Positions 53,491 to 64,000 of a stretch of DNA of 64,000 nucleotides are shown here, one piece after another. The notes beneath the pieces are model-generated. The model made no database searches. It was not told the origin of the DNA and saw nothing but the letters and a program-made list of their open reading frames with translations. Source of the DNA: Cunninghamia lanceolata (Eukaryota > Streptophyta > Pinopsida > Cupressales > Cupressaceae); the NCBI GenBank assembly GCA_027924645.1, contig BSBN01001225.1, forward strand, positions 10,558,001 through 10,622,000, given 5' to 3'. The position numbers and the translations under genes were made by a program. The first letter of the stretch is position 1; every line of letters starts with the position of its first letter.

Positions 53491-55616
53491 ATGGCAAGAA
53501 CCTTACTACATGATGCAAATCTACCTAACATCTATTGGAGAGAAGCTGTTCATATAGTTGTATATACTTTAAATAGAGTTCAATTAAGGGTAAAGTCAAA
53601 TTATACTCCTTATGAACTTTGGTATGGTAAGTCAACTAATGTTGGTTATTTTAAAATTTTTGGAAGTAAATGTTACATCAAGAAAGATAATGATACCTTG
53701 TGTAGTTTTGAGTCTAGGTGTGATGAAGGCATATTTCTGGATTATTCTACACATAGCAAAGCATATAAATGCTTTAACAAAAGACTCAAAATAATAATTG
53801 AAAGTACTAATGTTAAAGTGGATGAGAATTTGCAGCCCTGTATGCAGTTGATTCATGACAAGGAAGATGATCATCATTCACAAAAAGAAGAAGAAATACA
53901 GGAAGAGGAAGAAGATCCTAAAAAATTAGTTGTTGGTAAAACAAAGACTCCTTCAAAGGCATATCAAAGAGATCATCCTCATGAGTTGATCATTGGGGAC
54001 AAGGACAGTGGTGTGTTAACAAGAAGAAAGCTTGTTGCTGCACATAATCAAGCACATGTGTGTTTGATATCAGAAATGGAACCAAAGAGTTATGTTGAGG
54101 CTAGCAAAGATGAAGCCTGGATTAAGGCCATGGAAGAAGAGTTAAGCCAAATAGAAAAGAACAAAACATGGGAACTTGTTCCAAGACCAGAAGGTAAGAA
54201 TGTCATTGGATCAAAATGGGTTTTTAGGAATAAGCTTGATGATAAAGGTAAAGTTGTTAGAAACAAAGGTAGATTGGTTTGCAAAGGGTATTCACAAATT
54301 GAAGGAATTGACTTTGAAGAGACTTTTTCTCCTATTGCAAATTAGAAGCTATAAGGATGTTTTTATCTTTTTTGGTTTATAAAAATTTCAAAGTATACCA
54401 AATGGATGTAAAATCAGCCTTTCTAAATGGTGATCTTGAAGAAGAAGTTTGCATGGAACAACCAGAAGGTTTTGTGAATAAAGACAAATCAGATCATGTT
54501 TATAGATTGAAAAAGGCCTTATATGGTTTAAACCAAGATCCAAGGGCTTGGTATTATAGATTGGATAAGTTTCTGCAAGAATAGGGGTTCACAAAAGGAG
54601 GTGTGGACAGCAATTTGTACTATCTAATCAAAGGTGAGGATATTCTGGTTGTTGAAATTTATGTTGATGATATCATTTTTGGTAGTAACAATGATGATAT
54701 GAGTCATTCATTTCCTAACATCATGAAATTAGAATTTGAAATGTCTATGTTGGGAGAATTGTCTTTCTTTCTTGGTCTTCAGGTATCTCAGCTTGAAAAG
54801 GGAATATTTATCTCACAAAATAAATATGCCAAAGAGACGTTAAAGAGATTTCAAATGGATGACTACAAACCTTTGGGTACTCCTATGGAAACAGGGCATA
54901 AGCTAAGTAAAAATGATGAATCACCTGAAGTAGAACAATCTTTGTATAGATCTATGATTGGCAGCCTTTTATATCTCACTGCTTCTAGGCCTGATATTAT
55001 GCAAGTTGTTTGTCTGGTTGCAAGATTTCAAGCTTGTCCAAAACAATCACATTTGAATGCTGTTAACAGAATCTTTAGATATGTTAAGGGTACAATTGAT
55101 TATGGTTTATGGTATCCTAGAGACAATGATTTTACACTTCTTGCCTATACAGATGTAGATTGGGCTAGTTGTCCTGATAACAGAAAAAGTACAAGTGGGG
55201 CAGCTTTCTTTTTGGGTGGTAGATTGGTTACATGGCATAGTAAGAAACAAGATTGTGTTTCTCTATCTACAGCTGAAGCTGAGTATATTGCTACTTCTTC
55301 ATGTTGCACATAGGTACTTTGGATGGTACAATCACTTCTTGATATCAAGGTTGAGGTAAAAAAGCCTATATCTATTCTTTGTGATAACACTAGTTCTATC
55401 AATATGTCAAAGAATCCTATAATGCATTCAAGAACTAAGCACATTGCTATCAGATATCATTTTCTAAGGGAGAAAGTGATTGAAAATGAAGTTGCTTTGG
55501 AATATGTGCATACAAGTGATCAATTGGCTAATATCTTCACAAAACCTTTGCCAAAGGAGATATTTGAATCTCTGAGACAGAGATTAGGAGTTCTATCTCT
55601 TGTCTCTCTTCAATAA
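53491..55616 (+). pseudogene. pol: C2 pol: integrase end, RT, RNase H (broken)
   Basis: Three in-frame parts plus one frame jump. 53491-54345 holds the integrase end and RT start (KTWELVPRPEGKNVIGSKW, DFEETFSPIA); a lost A near 54340 shifts frame. 54357-54584 has MDVKSAFLNGDLEEEV and LKKALYGLNQDPRAWY, ending in TAG at 54582. 54603-55313 has EIYVDDIIFG (the RT active site) and RNase H with STAEAEYIA, ending in TAG. 55323-55616 has CDNTSSINMSKNP and the RNase H end. Both stops follow Gln-compatible contexts (CAG to TAG). Confidence 0.9.
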
Positions 55617-55946
55617 GTTACAAGGATATTAGATTCAGGGGGAGTTGTCTTCTATATCCTTATGATGTCCTAAATCTCATTACATTTGTACATAGTTTGT
55701 ATATAGTTTTTGTTCATATTTGTAAAAAGATTAAGTGTATTGTGGTTGGCAGTGTTACAGTATTGTGCATTTGATCAGTGTAAAGTAAAGTGTGGATTTT
55801 GACAGATTTTTTTTCATGGCAGAGGATTGCATTTTCAAGAATAGGACTTTATTAGTTGTATATTTTTACCTTTGACATTTTATGTCAAAAAGGGGGAGAA
55901 GTGAGTTCTGGTTTTTCCATCAATGTCAAAGACAAAGGGGGAGTTT

Positions 55947-57843
55947 TGTAGTGCTTCTATCTTGAGTATGTTGTCTTTTCATTGATGTCAAAATGTTGAT
56001 GGTTTTGTGAAGTTGCAATAGCTTGATCATCTCAGTGAATCATAGTTTCTTAGTCTTTAATGGTGGTGATTTCTTAGATCTTTCAGTGACATGGTTTTGT
56101 GAAGTTGTAGTGGCTTGGTCATCTTAGTGAATCACAATTGCTTAATCTTCAATGGTATACTTGTCTTCATTGTTTCAAGGTGTGACATTTGATCTTCAGG
56201 TTTGCATTTTTATGTTCATTTGTCATTGTCATTTGTTGCATTCCATTTAGTGGTCTGCCATATTCATATGTTGTATGTTGTGTCTCATGCCAAAATGACA
56301 AATTCCTTGAACATTCAAATGTTAAATGTCATTGTTGAAAGTTAAAGTTCTTCATTATTGTCTTTTCTGCCACTGTTTATAAGTATGTCCTGATAATGTC
56401 ATTATATCTCATATAGTTAATCAGTATCTTCTCTTGTTAAACCAGGTCACATATGTCTTTGTTATATTTCATAAAGTTTCAAAGATGCAAACATTCATGT
56501 GTATGGCAAAGATCTTAAATAGACTAAGTCATTACTATTAAACCCCTCTTTTTACCAATTAAAGCACTTTTGTTTTAATATTAGGTTGACTGGTCGGGAT
56601 GGTTTATGTCACTTAAGTGACATTTTGAGGGATGAAAGATCATTGTTTTACCGGCCTCGATGCCTAGGGTGCCTGGTCACCAAGTTATGGACATTCAAAC
56701 CCGGTGGGAAAATGCAGATCAATGACCATCATTCAAAAGACAGGTGGTGGGGTTTCTAAATCAGGTGGATAAGTTTAAAAGGTACAACAATCAGTATGGA
56801 ATTAAATTTGACAGCTTCTGTGCTTACAAAAGCAAGAAAAACATAGTTGTTTCTATTTTTTGTGACAGCGAAGACTAAAAGTTGAGAAGATAGAAGGTTT
56901 TGAATATGGAAAGACTGTCAAGATAATTCAATCTTATTTGGCATGTGAATCGACAAGGTTCTATTAAAAATGGAAAAAAATTTTGATATAGAAATTAAAA
57001 AAATCATATAATGCTTTTTGAGGGAGATCAATATGATTTTTTTTTGCAGAGTCTTTTAGAGGATGGAATAATTTTGTTGTGAGATGAACAAAAGGATTTG
57101 AGTGAGAAGATATGTTTTTACAAGAAGAGATATAATCTTTGATAGTGAGAGATGTTTTGTTTCTGAATTGTGATGGTGCAGTGAAGGATGGCATTTTTCA
57201 ATGTTCAAAGTAGAACAATATTTCTTTAGAGGAGATTAAAGTTTTGAAGGATAATATTTTCAGAGAAGGTTAAATTTTTTAGTATTGCAGTGAGAAAGCA
57301 TATAAAATTGTAGATATGAATTGAATTTTTGGGATTGAGTTGCAGAGGTATGATATATTTTTGAAGATCAAATTTGATTAATTGTTTTAAAGATGATGAT
57401 TAATATGATGATGTCAGTTGAAGTTTGATTGCAGAAAATATACATTTGTTAAATTTTTGAAAAGGAGAGATAAGGTGTTGAGATTAATTGAAACAGGGAA
57501 ACCCCTTGATTTGTCTTATTCATTGAATTTTGATATTGAAAGTCAGTGAGACTTGCAGAGAAAAACAATATGCCAGTGAGGCAAAATTGTATATGTTAGT
57601 GAGACAGTTGTAAACCTAAAATTTTTCATTTAAGCCAGTGAGGCAGTTTGAGTGGTTTTTATACCCCAGGAGGGTTTTCCACTCAGGAAATTTTTGTGTC
57701 AAAATCTTTTGTGTTGATATTCTATATATTTTCATAGCTATTTGAAAATTGTGAAATCATGTTCATCAAAAGTTTGAGAGGTATGAAAAATTATTAACTA
57801 CACTGATTCACTCCCCCCTCTCAGTGTTGTGTGTACTCCTACA
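55947..57843 (+). repeat. C2 3' LTR
   Basis: 1897 bp, the same ends as the 5' copy, followed by TSD TCTTA at 57844-57848. Confidence 0.93.
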
Positions 57844-57919
57844 TCTTAGCTTGCATTTGATAGTTTGTGGTTGCTAATTGATGATGCAGGTCTATTATCC
57901 CATTTTCCCCTAATCTACA

Positions 57920-57939
57920 TTGGTGAACCTGATGTGAAC
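57920..57939 (+). promoter_or_regulatory. T3R candidate primer binding site
   Basis: TTGGTGAACCTGATGTGAAC, identical to the T3L site on the other strand (46268-46287). Confidence 0.65.
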
Positions 57940-58964
57940 TAATCTATGTTTTTTGTAGATTTGTCAAATTTAGGGTTTGCAGAATAATATGACACAATCG
58001 CTGAATCGTATGAAGCACTCATCGTATCCTATGATGCACTCGCCGTACAGGCCATTGCACTTGCTAAATCCTATAATGTATTCACTAGTTGTGGTGATGC
58101 ACTTAGTTGTTTATTTGGCAAATTACCTAGTTTCTCATCATTGATTATCTAATCTTGTTTTGCAGTGGTTGTTAATTATTTGCTGATTGATTAATGCTTT
58201 ATCTATCTCTCTAACCCTCTGATAATCAATTTTCATCACTAGGGTTTTAGGGTACATCATTAGGGTTTGATATTTGATGATATTTTGGTGGGTTTCAAAG
58301 CTTTCTTAGTCATTTAACCTTTACTTATTGGAATCTAATTAATTTGTAGTGATTATTAATCTCTTTGACATTGTAACAACAACTTTGCAACATTAGGGTT
58401 TCTATCTTCAACTATTTTTATCAGATTTACTGTGATTTTGACCTATAGGGATAGTATGACGCAATTGATAATTCTTGCACTGCAATCAACATCTGTTGAA
58501 CCACAATCATGGATTTTGTGATGCAATTGTGTTGTCTAGAAACACAGTTGACTATTACTAAACCATCTCTAATCTTTTAGGCCATTTGCTATTCAGATCT
58601 TATTTGCAGTGGGAGTTTAAAGTCTTTTTCTAATCAGTTTATCATGTTTATTTGTTGTTTTAACAACCTGGTAATCAATATGCAACATTAGGGTTTATAT
58701 TAGAATTGTCCTTTACAAGTGTTCTTGAATCATTATTGAATCAAATTATTTTGCAGTGATTACTTGTCTTTCTGGCATCCTAACAAAGATTATACCACAT
58801 CAGGGTTTCATGATTATCATTAGGGTTTCACATTCTAGTTATTTCTTGACAAGTTTTATGTGTTTCTAATTCACAGGGTACAATGTGATGCATCAGAGGA
58901 TTTCTACACCATAGTCACCTATTTCTGCACTGCAACTAGGTGACAACACTCCGTATCTGTGGTA
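57940..58964 (+). repeat. T3R leader with GATGCA repeats
   Basis: Clusters of GATGCACTCG, GACGCAATTG and GATGCAATTGTG words near 57990-58110, 58450-58550 and 58890-58950 alternate with TTAGGGTTT-containing segments, giving a loose ~430-bp tandem order. No ORF. C3 cuts it at 58970. Confidence 0.62.
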
Positions 58965-58969
58965 ACTTG

Positions 58970-59431
58970 TGTTAGGAATTACACGTAGAAGAGATCAATT
59001 AAATGCAAATAAAGATTAAATAGAGGAATGAAAATACACATAAATAATAATAGAGAGAGACAATTTTTAATGTGGTTCACACAAACTCGGGCCACATCCA
59101 CCAACAGAGAATCTAACATTATTATCCAGCAAATCAAACCGATTACAACCAACAATCCTTGCAACTCAATACTGCCGCAAATGCTACAATACAATATCTA
59201 CGGAAACCCTAACCCTTAGCCATTTTTATCAAGACTTATGTCAGTTACAAAATAGGATTTTTTATGTCAGCTAATAGAAAAAATAACTCCTGACACCTTT
59301 ATAAAATAATAAAAGTCATTAGAGGTTTTGGGGGCACTGACCCCAAACCCTTGTTAAATAATTTACGGGGAAACCACACTGATAAAAGGTGGGAAATTTA
59401 ACCTCTGAGTCTGATTAGGCTCCATATAACA
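58970..59431 (-). repeat. Copia C3 3' LTR
   Basis: 462 bp, TGTTAGGAATTACACG to GGCTCCATATAACA on plus. It is adjacent to the PPT at 59432-59446 (minus: CAAGTGGGAGATTGT, a common Copia form). The candidate TSD ACTTG is at 58965-58969; its partner is beyond the window. Confidence 0.85.
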
Positions 59432-60817
59432 ACAATCTCCCACTTGGAGACTGATCATAACACCGATGAACCTCTAGCTCCCACTAGAAATAAACACCCT
59501 GGACCCTACTGTTTTGATTTTATTGTTTTCAATTTTGAAGACCAATCAAAGTTGAAGAGGAGCTTAGTTTCTCCCTTGTCATTGCCTTCGTAAACATATC
59601 CACTGGATTTTCATCTATATGTATCTTTTCTAGCCATAACTGTCCATCATCCAACACCAATCAGATGAAGTGATACCTTAGTTGTATGTGTTTGGTTTTT
59701 GAATGCAAGGCATAATTTTTTGCAAGATGTATTGCACTCTGACTGTCTGTAGACAAATAACTATTAGCCTGTTGTTTGCCTAATTCTTCCATGAAAAATT
59801 GTAGCCAGATCATCTCCTTGCTTGCCTCTGTTACAACTACATACTCTAACTCCGTGGTGGATAAAGCAACCACCTTTTACAACCTGGAGATCCAACTCAC
59901 CACTGTTCCACCTACAGTAAAGACATAACCTATAGTACTCCACCTAGTATCAATATCCCCTACCAAATCTGAGTCCACATAGCCTGCTAAATCAGTATTA
60001 GAGCCCCCAAAACATAAATGTTTATTGGATGTACCTCTCAAATATCTGAGAATCCATTTTACCGCATTCCAATGCTCCAATCCGGGATTACTCATATACA
60101 TGCTTACAACTCCTACAACATGTGCAATATCTAGTCTCATGCATACCATGGCATACATTAACCTTCCTATAGCTGAAGCATATGGTACCTTGGACATTTT
60201 TTCTTCCTCCTCTTGTGTCTTAGGACACATCTCCGTAGTCAATATCAAATGACTAAGCAAAGGTGTGCTGACAGCTTTTGCATTCTCCATACAGAATCTT
60301 TGCAACACCTTTTCAACATAATCAACCTGAGATAGAGTCAATTTTCTATTCTTCCTATCTCTACAAATTTTCATACCAAGGATTTGTTTTTCTTCCCCCA
60401 AATCCTTCATAGCAAATGATTGTGCTAACTTCTATTTTAAGTCTCTTATGTGATCCATGTTAGACCCTGCTACAAGCATGCCATCAACATATAAACATAA
60501 AATAATGTAGCTTTTATTATCCAACATCTTAAAATAAACATAATGGTCAGAATTACACTAGCTGTAGCCTTGCTCAGTAATAAAACTATCAAATTTCAAA
60601 TACCATTACCGAGGTGCTTGTTTCAAGCCATATAAACTCTTCTTCAATTTGCACACCAATTTCTTCTTACCTTTGACCTCAAATCCTTGTGGTTGTTCCA
60701 TATATATCTCCTCCTACAAATCACCATGGAGAAAGGTAGTTTTTACATCTAGCTATTCCAAATGCAAATCTCCGGTAGCCACAATACTTACAACAATACG
60801 AGTAGAAGTCATCTTAA
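59432..60817 (-). pseudogene. pol: Copia C3 pol fragment (RT and RNase H)
   Basis: Leftward from the T4 insertion: [30 protein letters not shown] and [10 protein letters not shown] in the RT, then MKDLGEEKQILGMKICRDR (60410) to the RNase H with AGYVDSDLVGD, STTELEYVVVTEASKEMIW and HLAKNYALHSKTKHI at 59661-59873. Stops include a TAA after SWISRL at 59877-59879. T4 interrupts the RT domain at 60818. Confidence 0.88.
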
Positions 60818-61983
60818 TGTGTATATGGAAAATTGATCTATTCTAAACTAATAAAAACTAAAAATCCAATAACATAAAGAAAACAAATTTAAATAAAAGC
60901 CATGACAAATAATCAATGCAATAAAGACTTTTACCGAAATTTGTGTTGTTTCCTTTGGATTGAATGTAGAATTGCTCAATGAAATTGCAAAGCCATAGCT
61001 GCAACAAGCAAGTGTAGTGCTCAAGAGATCAATGTCAAATGATCGTAAGGTTGCTCAATCGACGCATTGTGTATACTCAAAGCTCTGTTAAGTATGCCTG
61101 AAAATATAATCGAAGAGAGAGAGGCTAAATGAAGGAGATGAGGGGGGTTTATATAGGTTTCATCAAAGATCGATCAACGGTCTAGATAATTCAGAAGAAT
61201 CAATGGAGGAAATAAGTTGAGGAATGTGCAATGAATGAAAAGCAGACATGTGTCTTGCTTGCTTTTGCATGAGAGGAGTTTATCAAGAATAGAAGAATGA
61301 GTTAACTGAAGAGATAAATCAATTAAAAGAATAAAGCAATCAGTTAAGTGATTTAAAACAAGAAGAAGAGATTTGCATGAGAAAAGAAGATATTTTGCTT
61401 TATTAAATATAGAAATATTTAATTGATGAGCAAGAAAGCTTGAGTTATTTTAGAGATAACTCAAATTAGAAGAAAAAGTAATTTAAATAAATAATTGATT
61501 TATTTAAATTTAGAGAAGATATTTTGGAAGAAACAATTAAATAATTAGAATTATTTAATTTAGAAGATTTGAAAAGCAAATTAAATAAATAAATTTATTT
61601 AATTGTTGTGCATGATTTTGGAAGAATAATTTTTTATTTAATTAAATAATTAAGAATTATTTAATTTTAGATAAGAGGGAATTTGTTGAATTAATTAAAT
61701 AATTGGATATATTTAATTAATGTGGATTTGATTTTTGGAAAGAGGATAATGATCTAATTAAATAATTAAAATTATTTAATTGTAGAAGAATATAGAGGAA
61801 TTTAATTTAATTAATTAAATAACGAGGATTTATTTAATTAATGTTGAATTTAGGAGATTTAGAAGAATTTGATGATAATTAATTAAATAATTAAATTATT
61901 TAATTAACGTTTGCAATGCAGGTGATTAGACAGATTATGAAATGCAAGTAGCATGACAAGTTGGTCATTTTAGGGTGTCTACA
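60818..61983 (-). repeat. T4 3' LTR
   Basis: TGTGTATATGG to GGGTGTCTACA on plus, 1166 bp, aligned end to end with the T1 LTR and with the same AT-palindrome block (61500-61910). Confidence 0.93.
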
Positions 61984-62220
61984 TTTTGCCCCTCTTTGAT
62001 GCAATGCATCTTGCAGCGTTGCGTCAAAGAAATTAATTGTCGAAGACGTGATACAATTTTTATGCCCTAGTGTATCGAGTTGCCCCAGCGTATGCCCCCT
62101 CGAGCGGGAAGACAGGGAGGCGACAGAGGAAAGGTGTTGACGCTCGACTAGAAAGGTGCGCGACCAGTAGGAAGAAAAAGCAGAAACAGGGGGGGAAGAA
62201 AAACTGAAGGGTGGGGACAC

Positions 62221-62228
62221 TATAAATA
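62221..62228 (+). promoter_or_regulatory. TATA box of the T4 PMD gene
   Basis: TATAAATA within GGGACACTATAAATAGG, identical in sequence and placement to T1 (2605-2612). Confidence 0.7.
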
Positions 62229-62335
62229 GGTCCCATGGGGACCACAATCCTCATTTGCACCCATTGAGATTCTAAATTTAGAGAAAAGAGTTTCTAAACT
62301 TAGTGGAGAGAGAGTTGAGCAGCCAGCAGAGAGAG

Positions 62336-64000
62336 ATGCCGATTCCTATGCACAGACATCGGGCGGAGCTGGTGCGGACCTACGGGAGGCCAGCAGGAGC
62401 TCCGGCAGCGGTAGGTGATCGAAAACCCCCTTGTAATTTGTCGATTAGGGGTAGATTAGGGCTAGGTTTAGTGAGGTTTGCAATTTGAGCCAAAAGCGCT
62501 ATAGTATTGTGCAGCGTGGGAGGTAGATATTCAGCGCGCTTTTGGCGCGCCGAAGCGCGGTTGGCAGTCGCTGACAGCGCGGTGGTAAAATCGCGTCGCA
62601 CCTGGTCAGGTGTGTTAGCGTCGCAGCGCATGTGGGAAATCTCGCAGCGCGTTTGGCTAGTCAGAACAGTGCGTCTGGTAAAGCAGGTTAGCGCAATAGG
62701 CGGGTAGCGAAAAAAACTGAATCGCGTTTGGTAGTGCAGAATAGCGCTTTTGGCACGGGATAAAGCGCAGTTGAAAAACAAAGCGCAGTTGGGGTGGAAA
62801 TTGGATCGCGGTTGGGTGACAGGACAGCGCCAGTGGTATGGAAATACAGCGCTATTGTAGAAACAAAGAGCCTCTGGTGGAGAAATAGAAAAGTTAGGAT
62901 TTCAGAGAATAGGGGGGCTTAGAAGAAAAACACCTAGCCTAGCGGACAAAAGGGAAAAGTGATAGCTGGGGGTTTGCATAGCATAGCCCGAGGGTAGATA
63001 GGATTGGAGGGATTTGGTTATGAAACTGACAAGTGATATGTTTATGGATGCAGAGGATACTACCACCGTTGATGTCGCGGGAGCGACACCACGCGATCGC
63101 GCACGAGGTTGTACAGCTGACCTGGGAGGAGGATGCATTTTTAGAGCATGCAGGGCTATGGCATGTGGCACACTTGACACACATTAGGGCAAATCTCGCC
63201 CTAGTGACCGCAGTCGTGGAGAGGTATCACAGCGAGACCTCGTCATTTCACTTCCCGACAGGGGAGGCTACAGTGACACTGGAGGATGTATATCGCATCC
63301 TGCAGATTCAGATTGATGGAGAGATAGTGGACTTCGACCCAGCACGGGGTGAGGCAGGCTTGGAGGAGGTCTTCTGCACAGACGACCTATGGATAGACGA
63401 TGGGGAGATCCAATGGGCAGACGTCCCGAGACTCTGCGATAGGATCCGCTGGATAGTGGTATCATTGATCGGCGGCTTCCTGTGCCCAGATAGGAGATCC
63501 AGAGGATTATCAGTTGGTTGGGGGACAGTGTTATCTGGGATGTTTACACATGGCTGACAGTATGCGTGGGGACCCTGTGTCCTAGGACAGTTATACCATG
63601 ATATGCATTATTGCGTATACAGGAGAGGCAGGAGCCTCTCAGCAAGGGTGACCTTGTTACAGGTGTGGGCATGGGAGCACATTCCAGTTATCCGGCCCAT
63701 GGCACAGCGCCATCGAGACCGAGGGGAGCCGTATGTGTTTCTGTATGATGGGGTGATGACACACAGGAGGATGGGATCTGTCAGCTACTGGCGGCGACAG
63801 ATCGACGAGATGGACATATTCATCTGGAGGCCGTGGTTATTGTGCGAGGAGTGGCCGGATGAGCACGAGCAGCTCATGTACTGCAGACAGGCTCGCTATC
63901 TGTTCGGTAGACGGACAGATATGATAGAGAGATATCTTCCAGAGCGGGTACTAAGACAGTTTGGACTACCATAGGGGCTACCAGTGGGGGAGGCCACACA
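62336..64000 (+). pseudogene. PMD gene of T4, partial, two internal stops
   Basis: Exon 1 is 62336-62410 (25 codons, MPIPMHRHRAEL), donor GTAGGT at 62411, intron to 63053, exon 2 from 63054. It matches T1 residue for residue with few changes through the PMD domain. Stops: TGA at 63555-63557 (T1 has CGA) and TAG at 63972-63974 (T1 has CAG). The T1 stop position is CGA here, so the two copies carry different disabling changes. Confidence 0.8.
62486..62880 (+). repeat. GCGC-motif array in the T4 PMD intron
   Basis: About 14 units of AGCGC-NNN-TGG type, the same orientation as in T1, but the order and spacing of units differ from T1, while the intron ends do not. Confidence 0.8.

Larger units (their letters stand above)
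48799..57843 (+). mobile_element. C2: complete Copia element with long LTRs
   Basis: 9045 bp, plus-oriented, LTRs of 1894 and 1897 bp, TSD TCTTA at 48794-48798 and 57844-57848. The PBS is at 50695-50706 and PPT GACAAAGGGGGAG is just before the right LTR. Long LTRs, extra PPT-like GGGGGAG motifs near 55634 and 55890 and a gag with several zinc knuckles fit the Sirevirus group. Coding is interrupted by two one-base deletions and two stops. Confidence 0.94.
48034..57919 (+). repeat. T3R 5' LTR, split by Copia C2
   Basis: The left part 48034-48798 begins TGTAGACACTTAAAAAC. After removing C2 and one TSD copy, the right part is 57849-57919, ending CCCTAATCTACA. The joined length is about 836 bp, close to the 823 bp of T3L. 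Its U3 has the same AT palindromes (48110-48420). The same PBS follows at 57920-57939. It is a 5' LTR pointing right. Confidence 0.78.
60818..64000 (-). mobile_element. T4: second copy of the T1 family, partial
   Basis: Starts with LTR 60818-61983 (1166 bp, the 3' LTR), PPT 61984-61997, PMD promoter and gene, and runs off the window. Candidate TSD CTTAA is at 60813-60817. It is close to T1 but clearly diverged in LTR and intron, so the two are separate insertions rather than a recent duplication. Confidence 0.92.

Noticed and set aside
1..64000. Host protein-coding or RNA genes
   Set aside because: Every long coding signal traces to a retrotransposon, its passenger or an unassigned decayed ORF; I saw no cloverleaf, rRNA or exon-intron host gene pattern.

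Overview
This window is plant nuclear DNA made almost entirely of nested LTR retrotransposons. I see no host protein gene, rRNA, tRNA or CRISPR array. Primers of the plant initiator tRNA-Met type, Ty3/Gypsy chromoviruses with a chromodomain, a very large Tat-lineage Gypsy element with a second RNase H, and long-LTR Copia elements all point to a large-genome seed plant. A conifer or other gymnosperm is my guess, with low confidence.

Layout, left to right (T = Tat-type, G = chromovirus, C = Copia; the names are mine). 1-1179 and 19318-20986 are the two halves of Copia C1 (minus strand), split by the complete 18.1 kb Tat element T1 (1180-19317, minus-oriented, TSD TAGTT). C1 sits in chromovirus G1 (20987-24887, minus). 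A decayed unrecognised ORF follows (about 25009-26725, minus). Complete chromovirus G2 is at 27094-34648 (minus, TSD AAATC). Repeat-rich DNA (34654-37295), a decayed plant-mobile-domain (PMD) gene on the minus strand (37296-39857) and a plus-oriented 3' LTR (40257-41205) are the right end of a second Tat element, T2. T2 is inserted in the RT of chromovirus G3 (41206-44151). Most simply, T2 extends left beyond the window and hosts G1 and G2. That gives a nest of G3 > T2 > G1 > C1 > T1.

From 44152 to 58969 lie two Tat-like 5' LTRs of one family (T3L 46288-47110 and T3R 48034-57919). They face each other head to head across a 0.92 kb spacer that carries a 63-bp coding repeat. The complete Copia C2 (48799-57843, TSD TCTTA) is inserted inside the T3R LTR. 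Copia C3 (58970-60817) cuts the T3R leader and is itself cut by T4 (60818 to the window end), a second copy of the T1 family.

The most interesting system is in T1, T4 and T2. Between pol and the 3' LTR each carries an antisense PMD gene with its own TATA box, a short first exon, a GT-AG intron and a large second exon. In T1 the intron of that gene and the long gag-pol leader both carry a degenerate array of the motif AGCGC-NNN-TGGT. In both places the motif lies in the sense orientation of the local gene, so the arrays are inverted relative to each other. T1 gag and pol are open and its LTRs differ at only three sites in 1163 bp, so it inserted very recently.
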